From NCBI RefSeq assembly GCF_002246015.1, contig NZ_NOLJ01000003.1, positions 493,094-557,093 of the forward strand: a stretch of 64,000 bases of DNA, given 5' to 3'. This stretch comes from Nostoc sp. 'Peltigera membranacea cyanobiont' 210A. GTDB lineage: Bacteria > Cyanobacteriota > Cyanobacteriia > Cyanobacteriales > Nostocaceae. A program made the translations under genes and the position numbers. Under the pieces are notes generated by a model. The model did no database searches and was not told the DNA's origin. It was given only the letters and a program-made list of their open reading frames with translations. Shown here one piece after another: positions 43,747 to 53,277 of the stretch. Position 1 is the first letter of the stretch. The number at the start of each line of letters is the position of its first letter.

Positions 43747-44199
43747 TTATATTCTCATCACAGGATAGTTAGGATGTTCAGGATTCGGGATAAGTTGTTG
43801 ATTTCTACAGTCCACCAGTAAATCCAGCGTTTCTAGAACCGTCTGTCCAATCAGGACGATATTACCTGTAACTAATGTGGCTTCGGTAGTTTCTCGTCCT
43901 GCCAATTCAATAATTACGGGTTCAGTTACTCCTATAGATTCTTCACTACCGTTTGCGTATTGAGCAATCTGCTGTCCTCGAATTCTCAAACCAAGTTGCT
44001 GGACAATAGACATGGGTAGCACAGTACGTACTGCCCCTGTGTCCACTAATGCTTCTGTTTCATACACCCGCAGCATATTTGGATTGAGCATTCCTCGGCT
44101 GACAAGCGCTTCATCAATGGCATTGGTGAGCTTGACTTTGATGCGAACTGCACCCATAGGTTGATTGCTGGCAGAATTGGCACTATTGAGATTTACCAT
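43747..44199 (-). CDS. Retropepsin-like aspartic protease
   Basis: A 150-residue protein with ALVDTGAVRTVLPMSIVQQLGL, the DTG site and flap region, and VLIGQTVLETLDLLVDC, the second conserved block of clan AA. It would act as a dimer. It lies 26 bp upstream of csaB's stop-side end and converges with pgeF at 2 bp. It is chromosomal and not tied to the attC region. Confidence 0.82.
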   Translation of the reverse strand: MVNLNSANSASNQPMGAVRIKVKLTNAIDEALVSRGMLNPNMLRVYETEALVDTGAVRTVLPMSIVQQLGLRIRGQQIAQYANGSEESIGVTEPVIIELAGRETTEATLVTGNIVLIGQTVLETLDLLVDCRNQQLIPNPEHPNYPVMRI

Positions 44200-44224
44200 A
44201 ATCTGTATAATTTGGGGAAATTCT

Positions 44225-45262
44225 TTAACTTAAAGCTTCACTCAACAACTCACAATGCATTAAAGCGCCATCCACCAAAGATTGGATTTTCTCTGATGAT
44301 AAAGGATCACCATTGGCGTAATGCTCCATCCAAGTCAAACCAATCAAATTGGGGTCATCGGGTAAACTCGCTAAATCCCATCCAGGCATTTCCAAGTCTT
44401 CCATCAGGCGATTTACTTTGGGGTCATAACTAAGAGCAAAACAGCGACAACCTTCAGCAGCAGCCATAATTAAACTGTGCAAACGCATTCCAATCGCCAT
44501 TTCAACGCCGCGAAACACACCTTTTAAAAGTTGCGGATCTTCCAGACACAAAATCTTGCTAACATCTTTAAGGTGTGGTTGAATGGCTTCGGCAATACTT
44601 AAATCTTCACTTTTTTGAAACGGCAGTAATAAAATAAAAGCCTGCGTAGCTTTTTGAAAGTCAACTAAAGCGCGAGTTAAGTTTGCTAAACGTTTTTCTG
44701 TAAGTTGGGGATGCGATCGCAACGTTACCGCAACTCTCGGCGCAGGTAAATCCCAAAGTCCCGGTACTGGTTTAGATTCCAACGCCCAAACTGGGTCAGG
44801 AGCTATCATACAAGGAATTTGCCAATCAGATAATAAAGCCGCACTGGCGCGATCGCGGACACTAACTTTGGTACAATTACTAAAGGTTTGCCGTGCCAAC
44901 CAACGAGTTTGCGGACGCACTAACGGGCCAATACCCTGCGCCCAAGCAACAGTTTTCAAACCCATTTTCTGCGCTAATGCCATCAGCCCCCCGTAATAAA
45001 ATGGGCTAATAGTACTGGTGACATCTTGAATAAGACTCCCACCGCCCCAAATCAAGGCATCACTTGAGCGTAAAGCTTGTATTACAGCTAAGGGAGCCAT
45101 GCGATCGTAGGTTTCTACATTGTAGCGATCGCGCGTTTCCTTTGGATTACCAGAAAGTACTATAGGCGTTACGTGAGATGGCAACATTTGCAAAAGCGTT
45201 GCCAATAAAGCTTCGTCACCACCATTACCTTTACCGTAATACCCAGACAATAATGCCCGCAT
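44225..45262 (-). CDS. csaB: Polysaccharide pyruvyl transferase CsaB
   Basis: A 345-residue protein of the CsaB/pyruvyl transferase family. It starts MRALLSGYYGKGNGGDEALL and contains DALIWGGGSLIQDVTS, AQGIGPLVRPQTRWLARQTF and GMRLHSLIMAAAEGCRCFAL. It adds pyruvate ketal groups to cell-wall polysaccharides that anchor S-layer (SLH) proteins. The SLH-containing porin at 54447 gives it a possible partner. ATGs at 45271 and 45262 are both open; the second is the family start. Confidence 0.93.
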   Translation of the reverse strand: MRALLSGYYGKGNGGDEALLATLLQMLPSHVTPIVLSGNPKETRDRYNVETYDRMAPLAVIQALRSSDALIWGGGSLIQDVTSTISPFYYGGLMALAQKMGLKTVAWAQGIGPLVRPQTRWLARQTFSNCTKVSVRDRASAALLSDWQIPCMIAPDPVWALESKPVPGLWDLPAPRVAVTLRSHPQLTEKRLANLTRALVDFQKATQAFILLLPFQKSEDLSIAEAIQPHLKDVSKILCLEDPQLLKGVFRGVEMAIGMRLHSLIMAAAEGCRCFALSYDPKVNRLMEDLEMPGWDLASLPDDPNLIGLTWMEHYANGDPLSSEKIQSLVDGALMHCELLSEALS

Positions 45263-45271
45263 TTTGACCAT

Positions 45272-45295
45272 TTTGGATTTTGGATTTTGGATTAA
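45272..45295. repeat. Single arm of the TTTTGGATT-type repeat
   Basis: TTTTGGATTTTGGATTTTGG precedes csaB. It is one arm of the repeat family seen whole at 38756 and 40342. Confidence 0.6.
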
Positions 45296-45315
45296 TTAAT
45301 AGCTATTGTTAATTG

Positions 45316-45580
45316 ACATCCTCTCCCGTTAACCTTGCGGTGTAGCGGGAGAAACCCAAGACTCACGACTTGGGTTTCTGCTTGTTTCCCTTACGGGTTT
45401 TTTGCAACTGCCCTTTAGACTTATGCCTATACTTACATTTTTTCGATTCCGAAGTGTTCACTTCCGGTTTTATCGACAAAAGTCTTGCTAACTTGCGGTT
45501 TCTTGGTCTGTGCTTAGATACTTCGATACTTGAATAAAGGTTACGATCGCTTATCTTTAAAACTAGCTAATACAATAGAC
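45316..45580 (-). mobile_element. Relic of an IS200/IS605-type element
   Basis: On the minus strand a lysine-rich frame, open from about 45560, ends KGNKQKPKS and stops. It is followed by a hairpin with CTCCCG/CGGGAG arms and then GGATGTCAA at 45324-45316. That ending, a hairpin then GGATGTCAA, is typical of the right end of IS200/IS605 elements. The frame resembles a C-terminal tail of an accessory nuclease (TnpB or IscB class). The rest of the element is gone. Confidence 0.45.
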
Positions 45581-45685
45581 ATCTAGTGAAAAATCCTTGT
45601 AGAAACTCGAAATTTCGCGTCTCTACAAGGATTTAAATTTGAAAAAGATGGGTTTTGTTACACAAAAAGTAGGAGTAGAGTTCTA
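45581..45685. promoter_or_regulatory. Upstream region of the TVP38 gene
   Basis: It contains an inverted repeat TCCTTGTAGAAACTCGAAATTTCG...TCTACAAGGA (45592-45630), not seen elsewhere in the window, and GTAGGAGTAG before the start codon. Role inferred only. Confidence 0.35.
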
Positions 45686-46396
45686 ATGTGGAACTTGAAA
45701 ACTGGTATTTTGCTACTCACGCTGAGTTGCATAATTGCAACTGGTATAACCGTATATCTTCTTGGCGGCATTGAACCAGTACAAATTCAAGCTTTGCTGA
45801 AATCTTCTGGTATCTGGGCACCTATTATTTATATTGCTTTGTACGTTGTGGCAACGATGTTAGTTTTGCCCTCAACGGTACTAAATTTGACTGGAGGTGC
45901 CATTTTTGGCCCTTGGCTGGGTACTGTCTGGACTAGTGTTGCAGCAGTCGTTGCGGCAATAATTGCCTTCGTTTTTACTCGAACTATTGGACGTAAAGCA
46001 GTTGCAAAACGACTAGCAGGACGCTGGCAAGCTATGGATGCTGAGGTGCGTCGTGGAGGGCTTTTTTATATGTTTGCCATCCGATTAGTACCAATCATGC
46101 CCTATGGCTTGGTCAACTTTGTCGCAGGACTGACTTCAATCGGTTTTAAAGATTATGTTCTAGGTACAACACTTGGTACTGTTCCTAGTGTCTTACCTTT
46201 TGTACTACTAGGTAGTTCTGGTCTGAAGGCAGTGAATACGGGCGATTTTTTGCCGCTAATACTTGCATTAGGCTTAACTGGAACGCTGGTAGCAGGGTCT
46301 ACTTGGTACCGTCATCGTCGAACTTTTCCCAAAAAAGCTGTAGAAAGGCTGAAAAAATCAGACTCTTCAGAGAACATAAATCCGAAGAATAAATAA
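45686..46396 (+). CDS. TVP38/TMEM64 (DedA-like) membrane protein
   Basis: A 236-residue inner membrane protein with about five helices. It carries the SNARE-associated domain: VLPSTVLNLTGGAIFGPWLGT and FYMFAIRLVPIMPYGLVNFVAGLTSI in blocks, the last with the typical R-x-x-P. Members are scramblases or lipid transporters; this role is inferred for cyanobacteria. GTAGGAG precedes the ATG. The GT2 gene lies 108 bp downstream, same strand. Confidence 0.88.
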   Translation: MWNLKTGILLLTLSCIIATGITVYLLGGIEPVQIQALLKSSGIWAPIIYIALYVVATMLVLPSTVLNLTGGAIFGPWLGTVWTSVAAVVAAIIAFVFTRTIGRKAVAKRLAGRWQAMDAEVRRGGLFYMFAIRLVPIMPYGLVNFVAGLTSIGFKDYVLGTTLGTVPSVLPFVLLGSSGLKAVNTGDFLPLILALGLTGTLVAGSTWYRHRRTFPKKAVERLKKSDSSENINPKNK

Positions 46397-46504
46397 AGTA
46401 TGAGAATGAAACTTGAGTGTTGCTAGCTATACTGTGAACCACACCTTTTCGATCGCAGACAGCCTCTTATCTTAGCTGTAAAAAAAATTAAACAATATTT
46501 TTAG

Positions 46505-47503
46505 ATGTTACCAAAGTATTCATTCATTGTTCCAATTTATAACGAAGAAGAAACTATTCCAGAACTATACCGCAGACTGAGTGCAGTAATGAATCGGATG
46601 GATGGGCTTGTCGAATTAATTTTAATCAATGATGGTAGCCGCGATCGCTCCCTACAATTACTACGAGACCTCCATCAAAAAGACCCGCGCATTTGCTATC
46701 TGAGCTTTGCTCGTAACTTTGGTCATCAAATTGCAGTAACTGCTGGTCTTAATTTTGTTCGGGGACAAGTTATTGTCATCCTTGATGCTGACTTACAAGA
46801 CCCACCAGAACTAATCCCCGACATGGTTGAAAAATGGCGGCAGGGCTATCAAGTCGTCTATGCTCAACGCACTCAACGCCAAAAAGAAGGATGGTTTAAG
46901 CGTTTTACTGCCTATTTCTTTTATCGTATCCTTAAGAAGCTTGCAGATGTAGAGATTCCTACTGATACTGGTGATTTTTGTCTAATGGATCGGCAGATTG
47001 TAGATATTCTCAATTCTATGCCAGAACGTACCCGCTATATTCGTGGTTTGCGTTCTTGGGTTGGCTTTCAGCAAACAGCAATTCAGTTCGAGCGCAACCC
47101 CCGCTTTGCCGGGGAAGTTAAATACACTTTTAGCAAATCCTTAGTCCTTGCTATCAATGGTCTAGTGTCTTTTTCAATAGTGCCACTGCGGTTATCAACC
47201 TACTTAGGCTTAGTAGCCGCGGTAGCGGCCATCTTCATGGCTTTATTAATCTTATATTGGCGTCTTTTTGTCCCCCATTCCCCTTTAACTGGGTTTACGA
47301 TTATTTTGATGGCAATTTTCTTTCTCGGATCTGTGCAGTTAGTCAGTGTTGGCATCTTAGGTGAATATATAGGGCGCATCTATGAAGAAGTTAAAGCCAG
47401 ACCCCTCTATACTTTGGCAGAAGTAGGTGGCTTTGAGCGCAAATCCTCCAACTCAACGAGCAATTCTGACAAACTAGATAATTTAGAAGACGCTTACAAA
47501 TAA
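46505..47503 (+). CDS. Family 2 glycosyltransferase, GtrB/DPM1 type
   Basis: A 332-residue enzyme. The GT-A domain has [32 protein letters not shown] and [17 protein letters not shown] (DAD metal site). Two membrane helices at about residues 230-260 and 265-290 anchor it. It belongs with GtrB-type enzymes that put glucose or another sugar on undecaprenyl phosphate. It may supply donors for the GT-C-like protein encoded at 51607. The start is the first ATG. Confidence 0.92.
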   Translation: MLPKYSFIVPIYNEEETIPELYRRLSAVMNRMDGLVELILINDGSRDRSLQLLRDLHQKDPRICYLSFARNFGHQIAVTAGLNFVRGQVIVILDADLQDPPELIPDMVEKWRQGYQVVYAQRTQRQKEGWFKRFTAYFFYRILKKLADVEIPTDTGDFCLMDRQIVDILNSMPERTRYIRGLRSWVGFQQTAIQFERNPRFAGEVKYTFSKSLVLAINGLVSFSIVPLRLSTYLGLVAAVAAIFMALLILYWRLFVPHSPLTGFTIILMAIFFLGSVQLVSVGILGEYIGRIYEEVKARPLYTLAEVGGFERKSSNSTSNSDKLDNLEDAYK

Positions 47504-47622
47504 GAATCTTTGGCGTTGCATAATAAAGGTTTGTTTAAACAAATATAAAATTCAAGCTACATATCACCTTGACAGTGCTACTGTCCACTCCAAATCCCTA
47601 ACTCCCAACTCCTAACTTTCTT

Positions 47623-47958
47623 ATGCACACCCTTTCGATTCCCACCTGGATTATTCATGTTTCTAGCGTTATAGAGTGGATTGCGGCCATTTGGTTAATC
47701 TGGACTTACGGCGAACTGACTAATAACCGCAGCTGGTGGGGATTATCCCTGGCGATGTTACCAGCTTTAGTCAGCGCTATGTGTGCCTGTACCTGGCATT
47801 ATTTCGACAACGCCGAATCTTTGGAATGGATGGTAACGCTTCAAGCTACTATGACTTTAGTTGGTAATTTTACGCTTTGGGCAGCGGCGTTTTTGATTTG
47901 GCGTTCTACCAAATCTGTCAACACTGTTGAACCAAAACCTATCAAATCAGAGCAATGA
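47623..47958 (+). CDS. DUF2499 (Ycf49-like) membrane protein
   Basis: A 111-residue protein with three hydrophobic segments. Its sequence LSIPTWIIHVSSVIEWIAAI and MLPALVSAMCACTWHYFDN are the DUF2499 hallmarks, conserved from cyanobacteria to plastids (Ycf49). The function is unknown. It overlaps the DUF3593 gene by four bases (ATGA), and the two occur together in many cyanobacteria. Confidence 0.9.
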   Translation: MHTLSIPTWIIHVSSVIEWIAAIWLIWTYGELTNNRSWWGLSLAMLPALVSAMCACTWHYFDNAESLEWMVTLQATMTLVGNFTLWAAAFLIWRSTKSVNTVEPKPIKSEQ

Positions 47959-48254
47959 TTTCTAAAGAAACCCTGTTTGCACTTTCACTGTTTCCCTATT
48001 TGGGTTTCTTGTGGTTTCTCAGCCGCAGTCCGCAAATGCCGCGTTTAGCGTTGTATGGATTTTACGGCACTCTCGTCTTTGTTGCCATTACCATCCCGGC
48101 GGGGATTTATGCTGTATTGCATTATGGTAAGTCTTTAGCCAATGTGGATTGGTTGCACGGTGGTGCAGAACTATTTTTGACCCTTTCTAACATCTTGCTT
48201 GTGCTAGGTTTTGGGCAAGCTGTAAGGCAATTACAAATGAAAAATGAAAAATAG
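47955..48254 (+). CDS. DUF3593 membrane protein
   Basis: A 99-residue protein with three hydrophobic segments: FALSLFPYLGFLWFLSRSPQ, GFYGTLVFVAITIPAGIYAV and WLHGGAELFLTLSNILLVLG. It is conserved in cyanobacteria and plastid lineages; the function is unknown. The coupled overlap with the DUF2499 gene suggests a joint membrane complex. hisA follows 47 bp later. Confidence 0.88.
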   Translation: MISKETLFALSLFPYLGFLWFLSRSPQMPRLALYGFYGTLVFVAITIPAGIYAVLHYGKSLANVDWLHGGAELFLTLSNILLVLGFGQAVRQLQMKNEK

Positions 48255-48301
48255 TAAATTCAGCGATAAATAGTATTTGGATTGCAATGAGGAAGAGTTA
48301 G

Positions 48302-49075
48302 ATGGACGTAATTCCAGCGATTGATTTACTAGAAGGTCACTGTGTGCGACTGTATCAGGGAGACTACGATCGCTCGCAAGTTTTTAGCGAAAATCCTGCT
48401 GATGTTGCCAAACAGTGGGTAGATCAAGGTGCTACCAGATTGCATATAGTTGATTTAGATGGTGCCAAAGCAGGTAAAGTAGTAAACCTGGGAGCAATTG
48501 AAGCGATCGCTCAAGCAGTGTCAGTACCCATTGAAATTGGTGGAGGATTGCGCGATCGCACCAGTGTACAACAAGTATTTAATCTAGGCATACAGTGGGC
48601 AATTCTCGGAACCATTGCCGTAGAACAACCCAAGTTAGTGCAAGAACTCTGCCAAGAATTTCCCGAACAGATTATTATCGGTATTGATGCCCGTAACGGT
48701 CGAGTCGCAACTCGCGGCTGGTTAGAAACCTCGGAAGTTTTAGCAACTCAACTGGCTGTACAAATGCAAGAATTGGGCGCAGCCGCCATAATTTACACAG
48801 ATATCCACCGAGATGGTACACTCACAGGCCCAAATTTAGAAGCTTTGCGAGAACTTGCAGCAGCAATTTCCATCCCGATAATTGCTTCTGGCGGAGTAAG
48901 TTCTGTCACCGACTTGTTGAGTTTGTTGGCGTTAGAACCTCAAGGCGTGACTGGCGTAATTGTGGGACGTGCCTTGTACACTGGGGATATTTTACTCAAA
49001 GAAGCATTACGAGCGATCGGGCCGGGGCGAATTCAGGATATTCCACCCAATCTCGGTTTTTCTACTTTTGCTTGA
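48302..49075 (+). CDS. hisA: Phosphoribosylformimino-5-aminoimidazole carboxamide ribotide isomerase
   Basis: A 257-residue barrel enzyme of histidine synthesis. It has [20 protein letters not shown], with the catalytic Asp in AIDL, and [20 protein letters not shown], with the second Asp in TDI(H)[13 protein letters not shown] closes the phosphate site. It isomerises ProFAR to PRFAR. The gene follows the DUF3593 gene by 47 bp and could be in its operon. Confidence 0.96.
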   Translation: MDVIPAIDLLEGHCVRLYQGDYDRSQVFSENPADVAKQWVDQGATRLHIVDLDGAKAGKVVNLGAIEAIAQAVSVPIEIGGGLRDRTSVQQVFNLGIQWAILGTIAVEQPKLVQELCQEFPEQIIIGIDARNGRVATRGWLETSEVLATQLAVQMQELGAAAIIYTDIHRDGTLTGPNLEALRELAAAISIPIIASGGVSSVTDLLSLLALEPQGVTGVIVGRALYTGDILLKEALRAIGPGRIQDIPPNLGFSTFA

Positions 49076-49307
49076 CATTTTCTGTCTTTGCTAAGTTGCT
49101 AAATGCAGTTTATTTGTAAACAGGAGTTGTGTTTGGCGTTGCTGATTAAATGGTATGAATCTTGGAATTGCTAGTCTCTACAAAAGTTTTGAAATCACGC
49201 AAAATGATTTTCATCCCTGCGTTCAGCAACGCTTTGTGTCCCCATACCCGCAACCAACTATAAAAAATGTCATATTACTTATTATCCCCCACATTTAGGA
49301 GGTTCCC

Positions 49308-50015
49308 ATGACCTCAGCACAGACATCATTAGGCATTGAATCAACCCTACCAGACCATAGGCAGCTACCAGAATCTGACGGGACTTTTGTAAAAAATCTG
49401 CAAGAACATCCTCAAAGCTTATTACTGACAGATTCTATTGAGCCAATCTTGCAGAAGCTGCATCCCAATGGACAATATTGCATTGGTCAAGATAGCGGCA
49501 TCTATTGGCGCATGACTGAACCACCAGAAAGAGGAGCAGAAGCCCCAGATTGGTTTTATGTGCCAAATGTACCACCAACTTTAAATGGTCAAGTCCGTCG
49601 TTCTTATGTGCTATGGCAAGAATATGTTGCACCTCTGATTGTGTTGGAATTTGTCTCAGGAGATAGTTCAGAAGAATGGGACAAAACACCCATTACAGGA
49701 AAATTTTGGGTTTATGAGCAAGCAATTAGAGTCCCCTTCTATGGCATTTATGAAGTGAAAAAAGCCAGTGTCCAAGCATATCAATTGCTTAGGGGTGAAT
49801 ATCAGCTAATCTCTGCCAATGAACGCGGACATTATCCTATTGAACCGATGGGTGTAGAATTGGGGATTTGGCAAGGCCGCTATCAAAATTTAGAATTACC
49901 CTGGTTGCGCTGGTGGGATAATCAGGGTAATTTGCTACAAACAGGATGGGAGCGGTCGCAACGCTTGGCCACTAAACTCAGAGAATTAAATATTAACCCC
50001 GACGAATTAGTTTAA
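49308..50015 (+). CDS. Uma2 family endonuclease
   Basis: A 235-residue protein of the Uma2/DUF820 family. It contains DWFYVPNVPP (catalytic D region) and LIVLEFVSGDSSEEWDKTP, then KFWVYEQAIRVPFYGIYE, standard for the long type of Uma2. It has an N-terminal extension of about 45 residues. AGGAGG lies five bases before the ATG, a strong ribosome site. The function is unknown. It is a separate gene from the Uma2 at 31802 and not closely similar. Confidence 0.88.
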   Translation: MTSAQTSLGIESTLPDHRQLPESDGTFVKNLQEHPQSLLLTDSIEPILQKLHPNGQYCIGQDSGIYWRMTEPPERGAEAPDWFYVPNVPPTLNGQVRRSYVLWQEYVAPLIVLEFVSGDSSEEWDKTPITGKFWVYEQAIRVPFYGIYEVKKASVQAYQLLRGEYQLISANERGHYPIEPMGVELGIWQGRYQNLELPWLRWWDNQGNLLQTGWERSQRLATKLRELNINPDELV

Positions 50016-50350
50016 TTATTTTGGCAACTACCTTTGGATAGATAGGGTAAACACTATGCGATTTCTGATTATAAAAAGCTTGCGAGTCACGAAAAAATAC
50101 ACATTGCATATTTAGTTAATTGTGTCAATATGTAATCCCTAGCATTGCCTAATAAATCAGCAAGGCCTTCTGTGGACTGAATTTATATTCATGCTTTCAG
50201 TAGATGCAGTTATGACTTTGCAAATGCAACAATAAGTATGTTCTCAAACAATAAATAGTTGCTGTAATTCAGATAAAAAATTCAGATTTTATCAGACTCT
50301 AGTAACTCAGGTTTTTAGAAAATTGTTTGATGTTTTGAGAAGGTAACACA
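50016..50350. other. Intergenic stretch
   Basis: A 335-bp AT-rich gap. It must hold the promoter of the glycine-zipper gene; AAGGTAAC lies before that ATG. I see no other feature. Confidence 0.5.
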
Positions 50351-50755
50351 ATGAATAAAATCCTAAAACGCGCACTTTTACCCAGCCTCATGGCTGCAAG
50401 TTTAGCTGGTGTAAGCTTAGTTCCCGCCAAACCCGCTGCTGCTGATGACCAAGTACTAAGAGATGCAGGTATTGGGGCTGTTACCAACGTTGTAACCGGA
50501 GCTGTTAGGGGAAATGGCAGTGTATTAGGGAATGCTGTTAAGGGTGGTGTCACTGGTGCAGCCGTCAATGGTGCAAATGGTCTGAGAAATACTCGCAATC
50601 GCCGCCACCGGAATGCTGCTCAAGATATCGGAGTCGGTGCAGGGACTAGTGCAGTAACAGGCGTAATTACTGGCGATAAAAGAGATACCCTTGGCAATGC
50701 TATTGATGGTGCAGCTGTTGGTGGAGCAATCCATCTATTAACCAATGGTAAATAA
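50351..50755 (+). CDS. Secreted glycine-zipper protein
   Basis: A 134-residue protein with a signal peptide (LKRALLPSLMAASLAGVSLV, cleavage near AAA-DD at 31-34). The mature part has alternating glycine/alanine stretches, DAGIGAVTNVVTGAVRG and DIGVGAGTSAVTGVITGDKR, the glycine-zipper pattern of membrane-associated YMGG-like proteins. It likely stays in the periplasm or outer membrane. The role is unknown. AGGTAAC precedes the ATG. Two strong hairpins follow. Confidence 0.85.
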   Translation: MNKILKRALLPSLMAASLAGVSLVPAKPAAADDQVLRDAGIGAVTNVVTGAVRGNGSVLGNAVKGGVTGAAVNGANGLRNTRNRRHRNAAQDIGVGAGTSAVTGVITGDKRDTLGNAIDGAAVGGAIHLLTNGK

Positions 50756-50811
50756 TTCGTAAATTCATCACCTAAAATATTTTCCAACGGTTAACGAACT
50801 TACCCCTCCCT

Positions 50812-50838
50812 AATTGCTCTCCTTCGTAAAAGGAGCAA
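50812..50838. terminator. Hairpin after the glycine-zipper gene
   Basis: TTGCTCTCCTT and AAAAGGAGCAA pair around CGT. It is one of two hairpins in this gap. Confidence 0.5.
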
Positions 50839-50842
50839 ACCT

Positions 50843-50873
50843 AACCTCGCTTCCCTACTAGGGAAGCGAGGTT
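50843..50873. terminator. Strong hairpin between converging genes
   Basis: 13-bp perfect arms, AACCTCGCTTCCC and GGGAAGCGAGGTT, enclose TACTA. It lies between the glycine-zipper gene and a converging small membrane protein gene and can terminate both. Confidence 0.65.
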
Positions 50874-50941
50874 GTAGGTTAGATTTATTTGAGATATATA
50901 CTACCGTCAGGATCGGATGACGTTAGGTTTAATAGTAATCC

Positions 50942-51133
50942 CTAGCCCTTCAACGCCTTTCTAAAGTTTCGACGATAAGACTGATTTGTAATAAACAAAG
51001 CTGGCCATAGCAAAGATAAACCAATGCGATTAGTCAAACTTGGATTAAAATTAGTCCGTTCAAACCCCTTCCAAAACTTCCAAGCGCCGCCTCCGTAAAC
51101 TCCTATCAAGCCAATAAAAATTAAGGTACTCAT
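50942..51133 (-). CDS. Small cyanobacterial membrane protein
   Basis: A 63-residue protein: STLIFIGLIGVYGGGAWKFWKG is one hydrophobic helix, then TNRIGLSLLWPALFITNQSY, a second, then a basic tail RRNFRKALKG. I recall such small two-helix proteins in cyanobacteria but no named family. The ATG at 51133 has GGAG at nine bases. An ATG at 51139 and a TTG at 51142 are alternatives. Confidence 0.7.
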   Translation of the reverse strand: MSTLIFIGLIGVYGGGAWKFWKGFERTNFNPSLTNRIGLSLLWPALFITNQSYRRNFRKALKG

Positions 51134-51606
51134 TCCCATCAACTCCGCTAGTAACTGACAGAATTTAAGTTAAGTTTTAGCACACGAGGTAATCACCTCA
51201 TAAGCAACACCGAGAAGGTATGACAAAACTCCCCAGGTTTTGATATCTAAGTCAGTTAAACACACATTCTCTTATTCCAGTGTAGATTAGCCTCACGCAT
51301 CCCAGCTAGTTATCAGCGGTGGCAAGCTAGTCAAAGAATGCAAAAGCGTTATTTTTGAGGTGTTTTGGCGACACATTTTGCTTATATAACAATTAAGCCC
51401 TTAGTTTTTAAGACAGAACAGCGCTGTAAAATGGCTAAGAAAGCAGGATTAGTTCCTTGCTGTAGCTTTAATGAAATATGTTTTGTTAGCGATAGCCACT
51501 GGATAAAACAAGTATTTATGGCGACACATTCAAATGTAAATGCTGATCCTCTATTACAAAAAAGTCTATCCCATATTAAACTACAAAGTTCTGTGGCGCC
51601 TTATCC
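51134..51606. other. Long intergenic stretch
   Basis: A 473-bp gap. GGCGACACATT occurs twice, at 51368 and 51520. A plus-strand frame at 51365-51628 starts with TTG and has no family pattern; it overlaps the next gene's end. I do not call it. Confidence 0.45.
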
Positions 51607-53151
51607 TTATACTTCATCTACCCAATAAAGATAATATCTTTCACTATCCACCCAGCCTCTCTGAAAATCTTTAATCGGAACAATTTTCAAATCATTGCGA
51701 TTGACATTCAGTTTTTTATTTAAAATCAGCAAAACTTTCTTTCGCTCATCTTGATTTTGAAGTAGAGAATTAATCTGGCTTAATATCTCTACTTGTTGCA
51801 CTTCTTGACGACCTTTTTTAAATAAAGTAAAGCTTCCCATTTTCCCCACCTCTGGATAGTAAAACTTTCGATTGAGATAACCCGATAAAGGAGCCATATT
51901 CGCATCTCGACTGGCAACAATAAACTCATTATCTAACCCAGATTTATGAATATATTGCGCTGTTTCGCGACTAGCAGAAAATGGTATAACTAAATCTCTT
52001 GAAAAACTATAAATTCCTCCTCCAAACTGGACATAAAGAATCAGCATCAAAGCGACATAATGCCATTTGTGAATAAATGTAATTGAACGGGGAAGAATAT
52101 AAACTTTATTAAGTAAAAATATAGACTTTTGATAATAACTTCCCAGCCATAAAGCCGCTATTAAAACTAAATAGAAATGTCCAAAATGCCGCGGCATACC
52201 TAGAAATCTCAAGTATGTAAAGGCAAATAATATACAATTACCTATCATGTAGAAAAAGAAAATAACTGGTTTTTCAGATAATTTTATTAAAGTTAAAACT
52301 ACAATAAATAAAGCAATTGTCGCACAAACAATTAAATCCAGCCATCTTTTATGTGCAGGAATAATTAATAAATAACTACCAAATACTCTGCCGACGCTTC
52401 TCAACAGATGACGGATATCTAATTCTCTTAGCCAACCATTATTTAACCCACCGTGAAGATAACTATCTGTCGGAGGAGTAATAATATAAATGGATAAAAT
52501 AAAAGATAATGTGATAATTACAATACTTAAAACTAAGTCGTACTTTTGGGTTTGACTAAAATACTGCTGCCGATGTTCACGATCAAAACAAAATTCAGCC
52601 AGCAAAGTCAATAATAAAGAAAATGATACCAATAAACCATAAGCACTACTATTTGCTAGTAAACCCAATAAAATTGCCAAATAAGCATAAGTTCTTTTTC
52701 TAGATGCAAAAACTGTACAGAATGCAAAAACAAATAACATACTAAAGGCATAGTTTCGAGAAATTAAAAGATATTCGGAAAAAGGAAAGAACCCAAACGA
52801 AAATAGAAATTTTTGCTGATAGTTAAAAGGGCTATATAGACAAAAAAGTGTAACTGAAACAACAGTAATTGCCAAATGGAAAATTTGCATAATAATAGGA
52901 TAATCGAGTATTTTTCTCAGAATTGCCAGAGAAAAATACCATAGAACAGGATGACCCTCATAATGAATATTTGCAATTAAATCTCCCAACGATCCACTAT
53001 CTCTGACAATCAGCCAGGGATTTAGTTCATCTCGCCACATGGAATGGTTAAGAATACCTATTAAACCAAGAAAAGAAAAAATAATGATAATAAACCAAGG
53101 AGAATTAAAAGGTAATTTTGAAGTATATTTGCTAATTTTATTGCTTAACAT
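51607..53151 (-). CDS. Polytopic membrane protein, GT-C-like glycosyltransferase
   Basis: A 514-residue membrane protein with 10-12 hydrophobic helices. Near the N-terminus it has MWRDELNPWLIVRDSG, then HYEGHPVLWYFSLAILRKI. A DE pair in the first periplasmic loop is typical of GT-C transferases such as GT39/ArnT. The C-terminal 100 residues are soluble. The likely role is transfer of a sugar from a lipid carrier outside the membrane. Its family cannot be named. An ATG at 53151 or a TTG 18 bases earlier is the start. The gene is AT-rich compared with its neighbours. Confidence 0.7.
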   Translation of the reverse strand: MLSNKISKYTSKLPFNSPWFIIIIFSFLGLIGILNHSMWRDELNPWLIVRDSGSLGDLIANIHYEGHPVLWYFSLAILRKILDYPIIMQIFHLAITVVSVTLFCLYSPFNYQQKFLFSFGFFPFSEYLLISRNYAFSMLFVFAFCTVFASRKRTYAYLAILLGLLANSSAYGLLVSFSLLLTLLAEFCFDREHRQQYFSQTQKYDLVLSIVIITLSFILSIYIITPPTDSYLHGGLNNGWLRELDIRHLLRSVGRVFGSYLLIIPAHKRWLDLIVCATIALFIVVLTLIKLSEKPVIFFFYMIGNCILFAFTYLRFLGMPRHFGHFYLVLIAALWLGSYYQKSIFLLNKVYILPRSITFIHKWHYVALMLILYVQFGGGIYSFSRDLVIPFSASRETAQYIHKSGLDNEFIVASRDANMAPLSGYLNRKFYYPEVGKMGSFTLFKKGRQEVQQVEILSQINSLLQNQDERKKVLLILNKKLNVNRNDLKIVPIKDFQRGWVDSERYYLYWVDEV

Positions 53152-53277
53152 TGTTAGTTTAGAATCCAATTTTTTTGGATCATCAAGATTGCTGTAAATG
53201 CTATCATCATCAGATATTCTTCTGATTCTTAAACTACTCAGACGGATAGGTTATGAGTTTTGAATTATTACTCATTT

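Noticed and set aside
51365..51628. 87-codon frame on the + strand
   Set aside because: It starts with TTG, has no ribosome site or family pattern, and overlaps the end of the GT-C-like gene on the other strand.
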